Below, piece after piece: positions 34,941 through 43,158 of a DNA stretch of 64,000 nucleotides. Position 1 is the first letter of the stretch. Every line of letters begins with the position of its first letter. The notes beneath the pieces were generated by a model. That model ran no database searches and had not been told where the DNA came from. It saw nothing but the letters and a program-made list of their open reading frames with translations. The translations under genes were made by a program, and so were the position numbers. The stretch is from Acidimicrobiales bacterium (GTDB lineage Bacteria > Actinomycetota > Acidimicrobiia > Acidimicrobiales > Acidimicrobilacustridaceae). Where the stretch lies: the NCBI GenBank assembly GCA_030830565.1, contig JAURMR010000037.1, positions 1 through 64,000 of the forward strand. The letters run 5' to 3'.

Positions 34941-34972
34941 CAGCGGCCCACCGAGAAATCGGTGGGCCGCTG
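34941..34972. terminator. Strong bidirectional terminator after smc
   Basis: CAGCGGCCCACCGA (34941-34954) pairs perfectly over 14 bp with TCGGTGGGCCGCTG (34959-34972) around a GAAA tetraloop. GTGTTTTG follows on the plus strand and TTCGTTTTC on the minus strand. It lies between convergent smc and the VWA gene. Confidence 0.9.
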
Positions 34973-34991
34973 GTGTTTTGCGTTTCAGTGG

Positions 34992-35951
34992 CTACGGCAG
35001 TCGGTTCGACCAAGCGAGTGCAAGCCCTGAGGCGAGGACCAATGTGAGAAATGAAGCAGCAACGAACCACTGCGTCAGTGATGACTGTGCTTCGTCGTAC
35101 CCGATCGAAGAGCCGATCTTTGAATACACATCAGTCAGCTGATTCTGTGTGGAGGCTTCGTAAAAATTACCTCCCGATTCCTCCGCAATGGTTTCGAGCG
35201 ATGGTGCATCAACCGGAACGCTCACGCTTTGGCCATTTGGCAGCGTGACGGTTCCAGATGGAGTGCCGAAGGCGATCGTTGAGACGGGTACACCTTCATC
35301 AATTGCCCGTTGCGTCGCAGTGGAGTTCGGTGTTCCCATCGTTGTTGTTCCATCGGAAAGCAACACGATTGCGGCGGGAACCGCGGCGCCATCAGGGGCC
35401 GGGGGAACGTCGGCAAGTGCATCGAGGCTTGCATCGATGGCATCGCCAATTGCCGTGCCATCGGCGAGTTGAGCGCTTTGAATGGCGTTAGCGACACGTT
35501 CGCGGTCCGTTGTTGGGGCAACGCGGATTTTTGCGCTGCCAGCAAAGGTGACGAGCCCGACATTGAATTGGGCGGGTACATCATCAAGGAACGCAGTTGC
35601 AGCTGCCTTTGCCGCTTCAATGCGGTCGGGCTTCACATCGGTTGCTTCCATCGAAAGCGAAACATCGAGCGCCAGCATCACCGTTGCCCGTTCTCGTGGC
35701 ACCTTCACGTCATGCACCGGTTGAGCGAACGCCAACACAAGTGCGGCAAGTGCAACGAGTTGCACTCCAGCGGCGATGTGGCGACGCCAGCCGGGACGGT
35801 TCGGCGCAACGGACTCAAGTAACGCAAGGTTGGTGAATCGCACTGCGTACTTCGAACGACGTTTTTGAAAGACGGCGTAGGTAACGCCGAGCGCAACAAC
35901 GACAACGAGCAGCAGCAATCGCCACGGGCTGAGAAAGGAAATACCCATCAT
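34992..35951 (-). CDS. VWA-domain membrane protein (BatA/BatB-like)
   Basis: This 319-residue protein has a transmembrane helix at about 8-27 and a second at about 58-78, then a von Willebrand A domain beginning ATVMLALDVSLSMEATDVKP, whose DxSxS is the metal-binding MIDAS. A C-terminal transmembrane helix is at about 290-313. This is the architecture of BatA/BatB aerotolerance proteins. It is last in a moxR-DUF58-VWA set, with its ATG overlapping the DUF58 stop by 4 nt. These loci are thought to assist maturation of a protein complex; the target is unknown. Confidence 0.88.
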   Translation of the reverse strand: MMGISFLSPWRLLLLVVVVALGVTYAVFQKRRSKYAVRFTNLALLESVAPNRPGWRRHIAAGVQLVALAALVLAFAQPVHDVKVPRERATVMLALDVSLSMEATDVKPDRIEAAKAAATAFLDDVPAQFNVGLVTFAGSAKIRVAPTTDRERVANAIQSAQLADGTAIGDAIDASLDALADVPPAPDGAAVPAAIVLLSDGTTTMGTPNSTATQRAIDEGVPVSTIAFGTPSGTVTLPNGQSVSVPVDAPSLETIAEESGGNFYEASTQNQLTDVYSKIGSSIGYDEAQSSLTQWFVAASFLTLVLASGLALAWSNRLP

Positions 35952-36949
35952 CGGATGGCTCCAGTGGTGAGGGTCGCCCCGGCAATGGCTCCGACATTTC
36001 CGGAACCATGAGCAGCAGAGCGAGAAAGTGAATCAATGCGGTCGCGTCGACGCGAGACGAATCGGGCGAGGTCGAGTAGCCAGTCGCGATCGGTGCGAAG
36101 CACTAAATGATCAGCGCTGGTTGCACGGATGCGTGACGAGATAGCGACTCGCTGGTCTGACGCTGCTTGGGCGTACCGCTCGCGGAACTTTGCGTTTCCG
36201 GTGGGAACTTCGATCTCGCGACCGGTAACTGTGTCGTGGAGTAACAACATTCCAACATCAGGAAGTGCGAGTTCTACGGGGTCGACGACTTCAATGCACA
36301 AGACATCGTGGCGAAGTGCCAGTGTGCGTAATGCCGCATCCCACGGACCCGGATCAAGGAAATCAGAGATCACAACAACAAGCCCACGTCGTTTCGCTGT
36401 TCCGGCAATACGTCGGAGACCTGCGGTGAGATCGGTACGTCCTGGTTGCGGGTTATCGAGTGCATTCAAAACCTGTCGAAGGAGTGCCTGCATATGCACA
36501 CGACCCGACCGAGCCGGAATTGGTGGTGACGCGCCATCGGGTCCGATCGTCATCGCTCCGATTCGATTGCCGGTTCGAGCGGTAAGAAAACCGGTTGCGG
36601 CAACTCCGGCGAGAGCGAGGTCGCGTTTTTCGCAGGTTGCCGTTCCGAACGCGAGTGATGCCGACGCATCGACCAAGATCCACGTTTCGAGTTCACGATC
36701 AGCGACGCTGTCGCGCACATGGGTGTCACCAAGTCGTGCAGTGACGTTCCAATCGATTCGGCGCACGTCGTCGCCTGGCTGATAGGCGCGAATTTCGCCC
36801 GGCTCCGTACCGTGACCCGGCGTGAGCCCGCGATGGTCGCCTTGGAGCAACCCGTCGAGCCGACGAGTCACGCTGATTTCAAGGCGTCGGAGAATTTCCG
36901 CGGCGGGCGTTCCATCAATGGAGGGCGCCGCGGTTTTCTTGGCGCTCAA
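35948..36949 (-). CDS. DUF58 domain protein (MoxR partner)
   Basis: This 333-residue protein contains the DUF58 signature GEIRAYQPGDDVRRIDWNVTAR near residues 50-70, split by a MIDAS-like VWA-type region WILVDASASLAFG and VVVISDFLDPGPW. It has no obvious transmembrane helices, so it is the short soluble form. It accompanies MoxR ATPases and VWA proteins in many bacteria. It overlaps the moxR stop by 4 nt and the VWA start by 4 nt, so all three are translated together. Confidence 0.9.
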   Translation of the reverse strand: MSAKKTAAPSIDGTPAAEILRRLEISVTRRLDGLLQGDHRGLTPGHGTEPGEIRAYQPGDDVRRIDWNVTARLGDTHVRDSVADRELETWILVDASASLAFGTATCEKRDLALAGVAATGFLTARTGNRIGAMTIGPDGASPPIPARSGRVHMQALLRQVLNALDNPQPGRTDLTAGLRRIAGTAKRRGLVVVISDFLDPGPWDAALRTLALRHDVLCIEVVDPVELALPDVGMLLLHDTVTGREIEVPTGNAKFRERYAQAASDQRVAISSRIRATSADHLVLRTDRDWLLDLARFVSRRRDRIDSLSRSAAHGSGNVGAIAGATLTTGAIR

Positions 36950-38001
36950 TGGCCGGTGACTGCGGTTGGGTTCTGCGACGGAGCGATAACCGGTGCGTGC
37001 ACGGTCGACAGAAGACGAGCGAGGATCTGTTCAACGGAGAGTCCTTGGGCAAGCGCCTCGTACGACGGCACAACGCGATGGCGCAGAACGTCGGGTGCGA
37101 TGTCGAAGATGTCCTGAGGCAAGACGTACGAGCGCCCCCGCATCAGAGCGAGTGCGCGACCGCCGGCAACAAGACCGAGCGATGCCCGTGGGCTGCCGCC
37201 CCATGAAATGAGTTCGGAAAGTTCGGGGAGTCCGTAGGCAGCAGGTTCACGAGTGGCCAGCACAAGCCGCACCGCATAATCAGCCACCGCTGGCGCAACA
37301 TGGACGGCATCGCACGCGGTCTGCAAGTCAACAAGTTGCTCGAGACTCAGAACTTGCTGTGCCTTTGGAGCGCCGACGCCCATTCGAGCAACGATCTGCG
37401 CTTCTTCGGCAGCCGTGGGATAGCCAACAACCACCTTCATGAGGAAACGGTCGCGCTGGGCTTCGGGAAGCGGGTAGACGCCTTCGCTCTCGATGGGGTT
37501 CTGTGTTGCGAGAACCAAGAACGGCTCAGGAACCTTCTTCGTTACGCCCGCAATCGAGACCTGATGCTCGGCCATGACTTCGAGAAGTGCCGATTGCACC
37601 TTGGCAGGAGCGCGGTTGATTTCATCGGCAAGCACGATGTTGGCGAACACCGGACCCCACTCAATATCGAAGGTTTCGTTCGACGCGCGGAAGATACGAG
37701 TGCCGATGAGGTCGGCAGGAAGAAGATCAGGCGTGAACTGGAGGCGGTTGTAATTTCCACCGATCAACGTGGCGAGGGTTTCGACTGCGAGTGTCTTGGC
37801 CAGGCCCGGTACTCCCTCGAGCAGAACGTGACCTCGGGCGAGAAGGCCCACGAAGAGGCGTTCGATAGCTCGGTCTTGGCCGACGATGACCTTCTTCATC
37901 TCCATGAGTGCGGTCTCAAGGAGCGCCGCATCAGCCGAACGGGCTGCCGTTGTCTCGGCAGGTGCCGGGGTCGGTGCGGAAGGGAACGACGGATCGGACA
38001 T
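36946..38001 (-). CDS. MoxR-family AAA+ ATPase
   Basis: This 351-residue protein is a MoxR ATPase: Walker A HVLLEGVPGLAKT near residue 60, the IGTRIFRASNETF insert, Walker B ANIVLADEINRAP and sensor region LATQNPIESEGVYPLPEAQ. The N-terminal 25 residues are Ala/Pro-rich. The ATG at 37999-38001 has AGGAG about 8 nt upstream on the minus strand and is the family start. MoxR proteins act as chaperones for complex assembly, often on the client encoded by the adjacent VWA and DUF58 genes. It diverges from the response regulator across 187 bp. Confidence 0.93.
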   Translation of the reverse strand: MSDPSFPSAPTPAPAETTAARSADAALLETALMEMKKVIVGQDRAIERLFVGLLARGHVLLEGVPGLAKTLAVETLATLIGGNYNRLQFTPDLLPADLIGTRIFRASNETFDIEWGPVFANIVLADEINRAPAKVQSALLEVMAEHQVSIAGVTKKVPEPFLVLATQNPIESEGVYPLPEAQRDRFLMKVVVGYPTAAEEAQIVARMGVGAPKAQQVLSLEQLVDLQTACDAVHVAPAVADYAVRLVLATREPAAYGLPELSELISWGGSPRASLGLVAGGRALALMRGRSYVLPQDIFDIAPDVLRHRVVPSYEALAQGLSVEQILARLLSTVHAPVIAPSQNPTAVTGH

Positions 38002-38188
38002 CTGGGGCTCCTGAAAGGGATGTGGGGATGTTGGGACGTTGTGGGTCGCAGTCATGGAGCGAAGGGGACCACATCGGACCGAAGACCACCATAAAGCCGG
38101 GAACGAATCTTGTCGTTGGCCTGAGGGCCGCTGGCCGATGCGGGAGAGTGCAAGGGAGAGAGGACTTTTGGGCGGTACGGTCAACGCC
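38002..38188. promoter_or_regulatory. Divergent promoter region, moxR and response regulator
   Basis: The 187-bp gap should contain promoters for both directions. No clear -35/-10 or direct-repeat operator stood out. It includes the moxR ribosome binding site AGGAG at about 38009-38013 on the minus strand. Autoregulation by the neighbouring response regulator is plausible. Confidence 0.35.
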
Positions 38189-38863
38189 GTGCGAGTTCTT
38201 GTTGTTGATGACGAAGTCGATTTGGCCGAGGCCGTAGCTCGGGGATTGCGCCGCGAGGGATACGCGGTTGATGTTTCGAATGATGGGGCCGACGCCCTCG
38301 ACAAAGTCATGGTGAATACCTACGACCTGTTGTGTCTCGACATCACAATGCCGGGCATTGATGGACGTGAGGTGTGTCGGCGAGTCCGCGCCGAAGCCGA
38401 CCCGCAGCCGCGAATTTTGATGCTCACTGCTCGAGATGGTCTCGAAGACCGCGTTGCTGGTCTCGACGACGGCGCTGACGATTACCTCGTCAAACCATTT
38501 GCGTTTCCTGAACTCCTCGCTCGAGTTCGTTCGTTGTTGCGGCGTGATTCACGAGCAGTGTCATCAATCACTGTGGTGGGTGAACTCAAACTCGACGATG
38601 CCCGACATGAAGCGAAACGCGGTTCGCGTCGTCTTGATCTGACGGCAAAGGAGTTCGCGCTACTTCGCTACTTCATGCTTCATGCGGGCGAAGTTATTTC
38701 GCAGGAGTCATTGCTTGAGCATGTTTGGGACGAACACGCTGACCCGTTCACCAACACCGTTCGAGTCACGGTTGGCACGCTCCGTCGCAAAGTCTCGATT
38801 GACGGTGAGACGCCACTCATCGAAACCGTCATCGGTTCGGGTTATCGGTTGCTTGACCCGTGA
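38189..38863 (+). CDS. OmpR/PhoB-family response regulator (MprA-like)
   Basis: This 224-residue regulator has a receiver domain with acidic pocket VVDDEVD, phospho-acceptor Asp51 in LCLDITMPGIDG and the conserved lysine in DDYLVKPF. A winged-helix output domain follows: DLTAKEFALLRYFMLHAGEV ... RVTVGTLRRKV. The GTG at 38189 starts right at the VRVLVVDDE strand. It overlaps the histidine kinase by 4 nt. Arranged with an HtrA-type protease downstream, it matches mycobacterial mprA-mprB-pepD. Confidence 0.93.
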   Translation: MRVLVVDDEVDLAEAVARGLRREGYAVDVSNDGADALDKVMVNTYDLLCLDITMPGIDGREVCRRVRAEADPQPRILMLTARDGLEDRVAGLDDGADDYLVKPFAFPELLARVRSLLRRDSRAVSSITVVGELKLDDARHEAKRGSRRLDLTAKEFALLRYFMLHAGEVISQESLLEHVWDEHADPFTNTVRVTVGTLRRKVSIDGETPLIETVIGSGYRLLDP

Positions 38864-40155
38864 TCAATCCGCATCTCGCCGCATCCGACGATGATCGGAA
38901 CGACTCCAAGTCTGAACACACGCGCTCGACGAGCGCAGTTCGCACACGACTTCATTCGCGCAGCTACCGAGCGTCGAGTCGGCTCCCTGCATGGATGGGG
39001 TCAATCCGATTCCGTCTTACGGCGGTCTGGTCGGTTCTGGTTTTCGGCCTTGCTGCACTTGTTGTCGGAGGCATCTACCTCGGTCTGCACAATTCGCTAA
39101 GTAATCAAAGAATCTCTGCAACAGCCTTTCAAGTTGGTGGAATTACCTTCATTCAGCCTGATCAAGCGCAATTGGTGCAACGTTCGGTGAACGAACGGGC
39201 ACTTGATGCGTTGCGCGTCTATTCCTTTTGGGCGTTACTCGCGCTCTTTTTTACGAGTCTCGTCATTGGTTGGATCGTGAGTGGTCGCATGCTTCGACCG
39301 CTCGGTGAGATTTCAAATTCTGTCCGTGAAATTCAAGCCAGCGACCTCAAACAACGCATTGACCTTGGTGGTCCGAACGACGAACTTCGTCAACTCGCCG
39401 ACACCTTCGACGACATGCTCGGTCGTCTCGATGAAGCCTTTGAGGGGCAGCGACAATTCATTCATGAAGCGAGTCACGAACTGCGAAATCCGCTTGCGGT
39501 GATTCGCACCAATCTCGAAGTCACCCTTTCTGATCCCAACGCAAGCGCAGAGGACCTTCGGCATACCGCCGAGGTTGTTGAACGGTCCTCGGAACGAATG
39601 GCCCGTCTTGTCGATGATCTCCTTGTCTATGCGCGCAAGGGCACGCTGTCGCTTGAGCGCGACCCGGTTGACGTTGCCTTACTAATTGACGAGGCGGCCG
39701 AAGAATTCAATGCACCTGCTGTTGCCGCGGGCGTGCATTTGGTGCACCACGCTTCAGGGGGACTGTGGGTCACTGGCGATCGACTCGCGCTTCGTCAGGC
39801 GTTGGGCAACCTTTTGGCCAATGCCATCCGCTATTCACCTGAAGGCACGACGGTCCGGCTTCGCGGAGGGATCGACGGGCCATGGGTGTGGATCGCTGTC
39901 GAGGACCAAGGTGCAGGGATTGATCCCGAAGATCAGGATCGAGTTTTCCAGCGTTTCTGGCGCGGTAATCCCAGAGAGGGTCGCGAACAGGGGCGCAGCG
40001 GGTTGGGTCTCACAATTGTTCGACAGATTGCCGAGGCACATGGTGGCGAAGTGAAACTCGTGTCGCAGATCGATCATGGATCGGCGTTCGCGCTGTGGCT
40101 CCCCGCTTTGGCACCTGCAGGTAGCCAGCCAGGTTCGTCCCCAACAATTGTTTAG
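38860..40155 (+). CDS. Sensor histidine kinase (MprB-like)
   Basis: This 431-residue sensor kinase has two transmembrane helices (about 51-73 and 122-141) bracketing a short extracytoplasmic loop of about 50 residues. A HAMP domain (142-195) and the HisKA motif IHEASHELRNPLAVI with His206 follow. The ATPase domain has NLLANAIRYSPEG (N box), VEDQGAGIDPEDQ (G1) and RSGLGLTIVRQI (G2). The N-terminal 45 residues are basic and unstructured. It probably senses envelope disturbance and phosphorylates the adjacent regulator, with which it overlaps by 4 nt. Confidence 0.93.
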   Translation: MINPHLAASDDDRNDSKSEHTRSTSAVRTRLHSRSYRASSRLPAWMGSIRFRLTAVWSVLVFGLAALVVGGIYLGLHNSLSNQRISATAFQVGGITFIQPDQAQLVQRSVNERALDALRVYSFWALLALFFTSLVIGWIVSGRMLRPLGEISNSVREIQASDLKQRIDLGGPNDELRQLADTFDDMLGRLDEAFEGQRQFIHEASHELRNPLAVIRTNLEVTLSDPNASAEDLRHTAEVVERSSERMARLVDDLLVYARKGTLSLERDPVDVALLIDEAAEEFNAPAVAAGVHLVHHASGGLWVTGDRLALRQALGNLLANAIRYSPEGTTVRLRGGIDGPWVWIAVEDQGAGIDPEDQDRVFQRFWRGNPREGREQGRSGLGLTIVRQIAEAHGGEVKLVSQIDHGSAFALWLPALAPAGSQPGSSPTIV

Positions 40156-40283
40156 AAGGTTGGCCCGCGCCGAGGATTTTTCTCTTTCGTTCGGCTTTCG
40201 CTGCCCCTAGGTACGTTCCTCACACGTTCACCTCATTGTGTCCGTACTATTCGACCCGTAACCGCTGCAGGAGCCGATTCGTT

Positions 40284-41498
40284 ATGACCTGGGACAACCA
40301 GCCCCCCGCAATGCCACCTCAGCCCCCGACACCGCCGACACCGGCGTGGGGGAGTGCTGGCACGACAGTTCCGACACCTCCGGTTCCGCCTGTGCCGCCT
40401 GTGCCGACGGCAGATGCCTGGGGTGGTGCTCCGACACCTCCGCCACAACGGAACGCAACCCCTTCTGGTCCGCGTCGCACGAATCCATTCCTTCGCGTCT
40501 TCGTCTCCCTCGTTGTTGTCCTGGGATTGTTCGGTCTGGGTTTCGGAATTCGCTCGCTCGTCGATGACAACACAACGACCGTTGTTCGTAGTTCAAGCGG
40601 AAGTGGTCAGGTGACCACAACAGCGGTCACGATTGATCCGGGCTCGGAGCCAATCGCGTATGTCGCGGCAACAGTGAGCCCGTCGGTTGTTCAGATCGAA
40701 ACGACCGATGGCGTTGGATCCGGCGTTGCCTATGACATTGATCTCTTCATCACCAACGCTCACGTCGTTGGCACTGCGAGCACGGTGACCGTTCGCGATT
40801 CGCAAGGCACTGCCGTGAAGGGCCAAGTACTTGGTGCCGATACAGGTACCGACATCGCCGTTGTTCGCGCTGCTGGTCTTGCCGCCCCGGCCGCAAAGTT
40901 GGCAACAGTGAAACCGAATGTGGGCCAGATCGCCGTCGCGGTTGGCAGTCCCTATGGACTTGAGCAAACAGTGACCTCCGGCATCGTCTCTGCGGTGAAT
41001 CGTCCCGTGCCGAACGAGAAGAGCGTTGTGATCAACAGGATCCAGACCGATGCATCGATCAATCCGGGCAACTCGGGTGGTGCACTGGCAAATCGCAATG
41101 GCGAGATCATGGGCATCAACTCCTCGATTTACAGCGAGACGGGCGAGAACACCGGTATCGGTTTCGCTATTCCGATCTCGACCGCCAAGCGTGTTGCCGA
41201 CCAACTCGTCGCCGGTAAGACGGTGGCTCGCGCGGGATTGGGTCTCAGTGGCCCGAGCACCACGCCTTCGGGTAGTGCTGGCGCTTATGTCCAAAGCGTC
41301 ACGAGTGGCGGCGCTGCCGACAAGGCGGGCATCAAATCTGGTGATCTCATCGTCGCTGTCGACGGTGTACCGGTGCGCAGCTTCGATGAACTCCGGGGAA
41401 TGGCAAGCGGCTACAGCCCTGGTGACAAAGTCGTTGTCGAAGTCAACCGTGACGGCAGGATCCTCGATGTCGATGTCACCCTTGGAACCCTGAAGTAA
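40284..41498 (+). CDS. HtrA/DegP-type serine protease with PDZ domain (PepD-like)
   Basis: This 404-residue protein has a Pro-rich cytoplasmic N-terminus (residues 1-70), one transmembrane helix at about 73-92 (RVFVSLVVVLGLFGLGF), then a trypsin-like protease domain. Its catalytic His is in ITNAHVVG, Asp in GTDIAVVRA and Ser in NPGNSGGALAN. A PDZ domain (about 310-400) contains GAADKAGIKSGDLIVAVDG. It faces the periplasmic side as a quality-control protease. CAGGAG at about 40268 precedes the ATG at 40284. Placement after the two-component pair mirrors pepD after mprAB. Confidence 0.93.
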   Translation: MTWDNQPPAMPPQPPTPPTPAWGSAGTTVPTPPVPPVPPVPTADAWGGAPTPPPQRNATPSGPRRTNPFLRVFVSLVVVLGLFGLGFGIRSLVDDNTTTVVRSSSGSGQVTTTAVTIDPGSEPIAYVAATVSPSVVQIETTDGVGSGVAYDIDLFITNAHVVGTASTVTVRDSQGTAVKGQVLGADTGTDIAVVRAAGLAAPAAKLATVKPNVGQIAVAVGSPYGLEQTVTSGIVSAVNRPVPNEKSVVINRIQTDASINPGNSGGALANRNGEIMGINSSIYSETGENTGIGFAIPISTAKRVADQLVAGKTVARAGLGLSGPSTTPSGSAGAYVQSVTSGGAADKAGIKSGDLIVAVDGVPVRSFDELRGMASGYSPGDKVVVEVNRDGRILDVDVTLGTLK

Positions 41499-41522
41499 CG
41501 AGCAGATTCACAACGGGTCGTG

Positions 41523-41554
41523 GTCAGTGGTCGCCCGCATGGGCGGCCACTGGC
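41523..41554 (+). terminator. Probable terminator after the HtrA gene
   Basis: CAGTGGTCGCCC (41525-41536) pairs with GGGCGGCCACTG (41541-41552) with one G-T wobble and a GCAT tetraloop; wobble pairs extend the base. It is followed by GCGTTT, a weak T-tract. It sits 25 bases past the stop of the protease. Confidence 0.6.
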
Positions 41555-41647
41555 GCGTTTGGGGCCGGCAATCGCCGGAGTTGGCGAGGTGCAGGGTCCC
41601 GTTGGCCCGGATCGGTGAGAAGGGTGGCCCACTAGGCTCATCTCCCC

Positions 41648-42859
41648 ATGACTGTGATCCTCATCATCGTTGCTGTTGTCGTCCTTCTTGGCCTGATCGT
41701 CGGATTTGGATTTATTGCGCCCCGGAATCGCCGTGGGTCGATCGAACCGCCGTCGACGCGACGTGGCCCCATTGACAATCGGGTGGTTCCTGCTGAGGAA
41801 GCAGTGCGAGATGCACTGGTCGAAGCTGAGGTCGCCGCCGATCTCGAGGCGCGAGTGCGCGCCGAAGATGTTGTTGAGGCTTCAGGGGACGATGTCAGCG
41901 CAGTTGAAGATGTCGTTGCGTCTGAAGTCGTTGAGGAAGTCGAAGCAATCGTTGTTGAACGACCCCGATTTCGCGATCGACTTGGAAAGGCCCGTGCTGC
42001 GCTCTCGGGGGCGATGGGCTCAATCGCCGGTCGTTCGAAGATCGATGCCGAGACTTGGGACGAACTCGAAGAGGCGCTCATTCTCGCCGACGTCGGTGTT
42101 GCATCGACCCAGGAATTGCTTGATCACCTGCGAACGCGAGTGAAGGCCGATGGTCTTTCCAATGGTGAGGAACTTCTCGGCGCACTCAAGGCAGAGATGG
42201 CCGATCGATTGAGCGGCTTCGATCGTCAACTCGCCATGTCGAATGAATCTGGACCAACCGTCTGGCTTTTCGTCGGCGTGAACGGTGTGGGAAAGACAAC
42301 GACGATCGGAAAGTTAGGCGTACGCGAAGTTCGCGATGGCACAACAGTTCTTATGGCTGCTGGCGATACGTTTCGCGCCGCCGCCGCCGAACAATTGGGT
42401 ATGTGGGCCGAGCGCGCGGGTGCCGAACTTGTTCGTGGCAGCGAGGGTGGAGATCCCAGCGCCGTGATTTTCGACGGTGTCGAGGCGGCAAGCGCCCGGA
42501 ATATCGACCTCGTTCTCGCTGATACCGCTGGTCGCCTTCATAACAAGGTGAATCTGATGGAAGAACTCAGCAAGGTTCGGCGGGTTGCTGACAAAGGCGC
42601 CGGAACCGTGACAGAAGTCCTGCTGGTCATCGATGCAACCACGGGTCAGAACGGATTAGTACAGGCAAAGCAGTTCACTGAAGCGGTGGAACTCACTGGC
42701 GTCGTACTCACCAAGCTCGATGGCTCCGCCAAGGGCGGCATCGTGATCGCGATCCACGATCAACTGGGTATTCCTGTGAAATTGGTCGGTCTCGGAGAAG
42801 GCGCGGAAGATCTCGTTCCATTCGATGCCAACGAATTTGTGGAGGCGTTGTTCACATGA
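41648..42859 (+). CDS. ftsY: Signal recognition particle receptor FtsY
   Basis: This 403-residue SRP receptor has an N-terminal transmembrane anchor (MTVILIIVAVVVLLGLIVGF), a variable acidic linker (about 45-100), an NG domain with G1 VGVNGVGKTTTIGKLG, G3 ADTAGRLHNKVNLMEEL and G4 LTKLDGSAKGG. It docks the SRP-ribosome complex at the membrane. Unlike E. coli FtsY it is membrane-anchored by a true TM, as in other actinobacteria. It overlaps the next small gene by 4 nt (ATGA). Confidence 0.95.
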   Translation: MTVILIIVAVVVLLGLIVGFGFIAPRNRRGSIEPPSTRRGPIDNRVVPAEEAVRDALVEAEVAADLEARVRAEDVVEASGDDVSAVEDVVASEVVEEVEAIVVERPRFRDRLGKARAALSGAMGSIAGRSKIDAETWDELEEALILADVGVASTQELLDHLRTRVKADGLSNGEELLGALKAEMADRLSGFDRQLAMSNESGPTVWLFVGVNGVGKTTTIGKLGVREVRDGTTVLMAAGDTFRAAAAEQLGMWAERAGAELVRGSEGGDPSAVIFDGVEAASARNIDLVLADTAGRLHNKVNLMEELSKVRRVADKGAGTVTEVLLVIDATTGQNGLVQAKQFTEAVELTGVVLTKLDGSAKGGIVIAIHDQLGIPVKLVGLGEGAEDLVPFDANEFVEALFT

Positions 42860-43158
42860 AAAAACTCGTTACGTTCCCGCTGCACCTTGTTCGGGAAGCA
42901 ATTGTTGTTCCCACGAAGATGTTGATTGCTTCACTCGGATTTACCTTTCGTGCGGGGTACGCAGTCGGAAAATTGCCAGTTCGGGGCGGCGCTGTTGTCA
43001 CTCGCGCCCTTGGTTGGAAAATCATCGGTGCAGTGACTGTCGGCATGGTGATTGGTCTCGTCATCGGACGGCAGATCGGCCTGATGTCTCACAACCATGA
43101 TCACGACCATGACCTTGATTTCGGCGATTTCAATGAGGATGTAGAGGAAGCGGCCTGA
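42856..43158 (+). CDS. His/Asp-tailed membrane protein between ftsY and ffh
   Basis: This 100-residue protein has a hydrophobic transmembrane helix at about 55-75 (IIGAVTVGMVIGLVIGRQIGL), preceded by a weaker amphipathic segment (residues 1-50), and ends in HNHDHDHDLDFGDFNEDVEEA, a His/Asp cluster likely to bind metal or sit in the cytosol. I do not recognise the family. The ATG overlaps ftsY's stop and its stop overlaps ffh's ATG by one base, so three proteins are made from one coupled message. A role in SRP targeting or metal handling is speculation. Confidence 0.7.
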   Translation: MKKLVTFPLHLVREAIVVPTKMLIASLGFTFRAGYAVGKLPVRGGAVVTRALGWKIIGAVTVGMVIGLVIGRQIGLMSHNHDHDHDLDFGDFNEDVEEAA

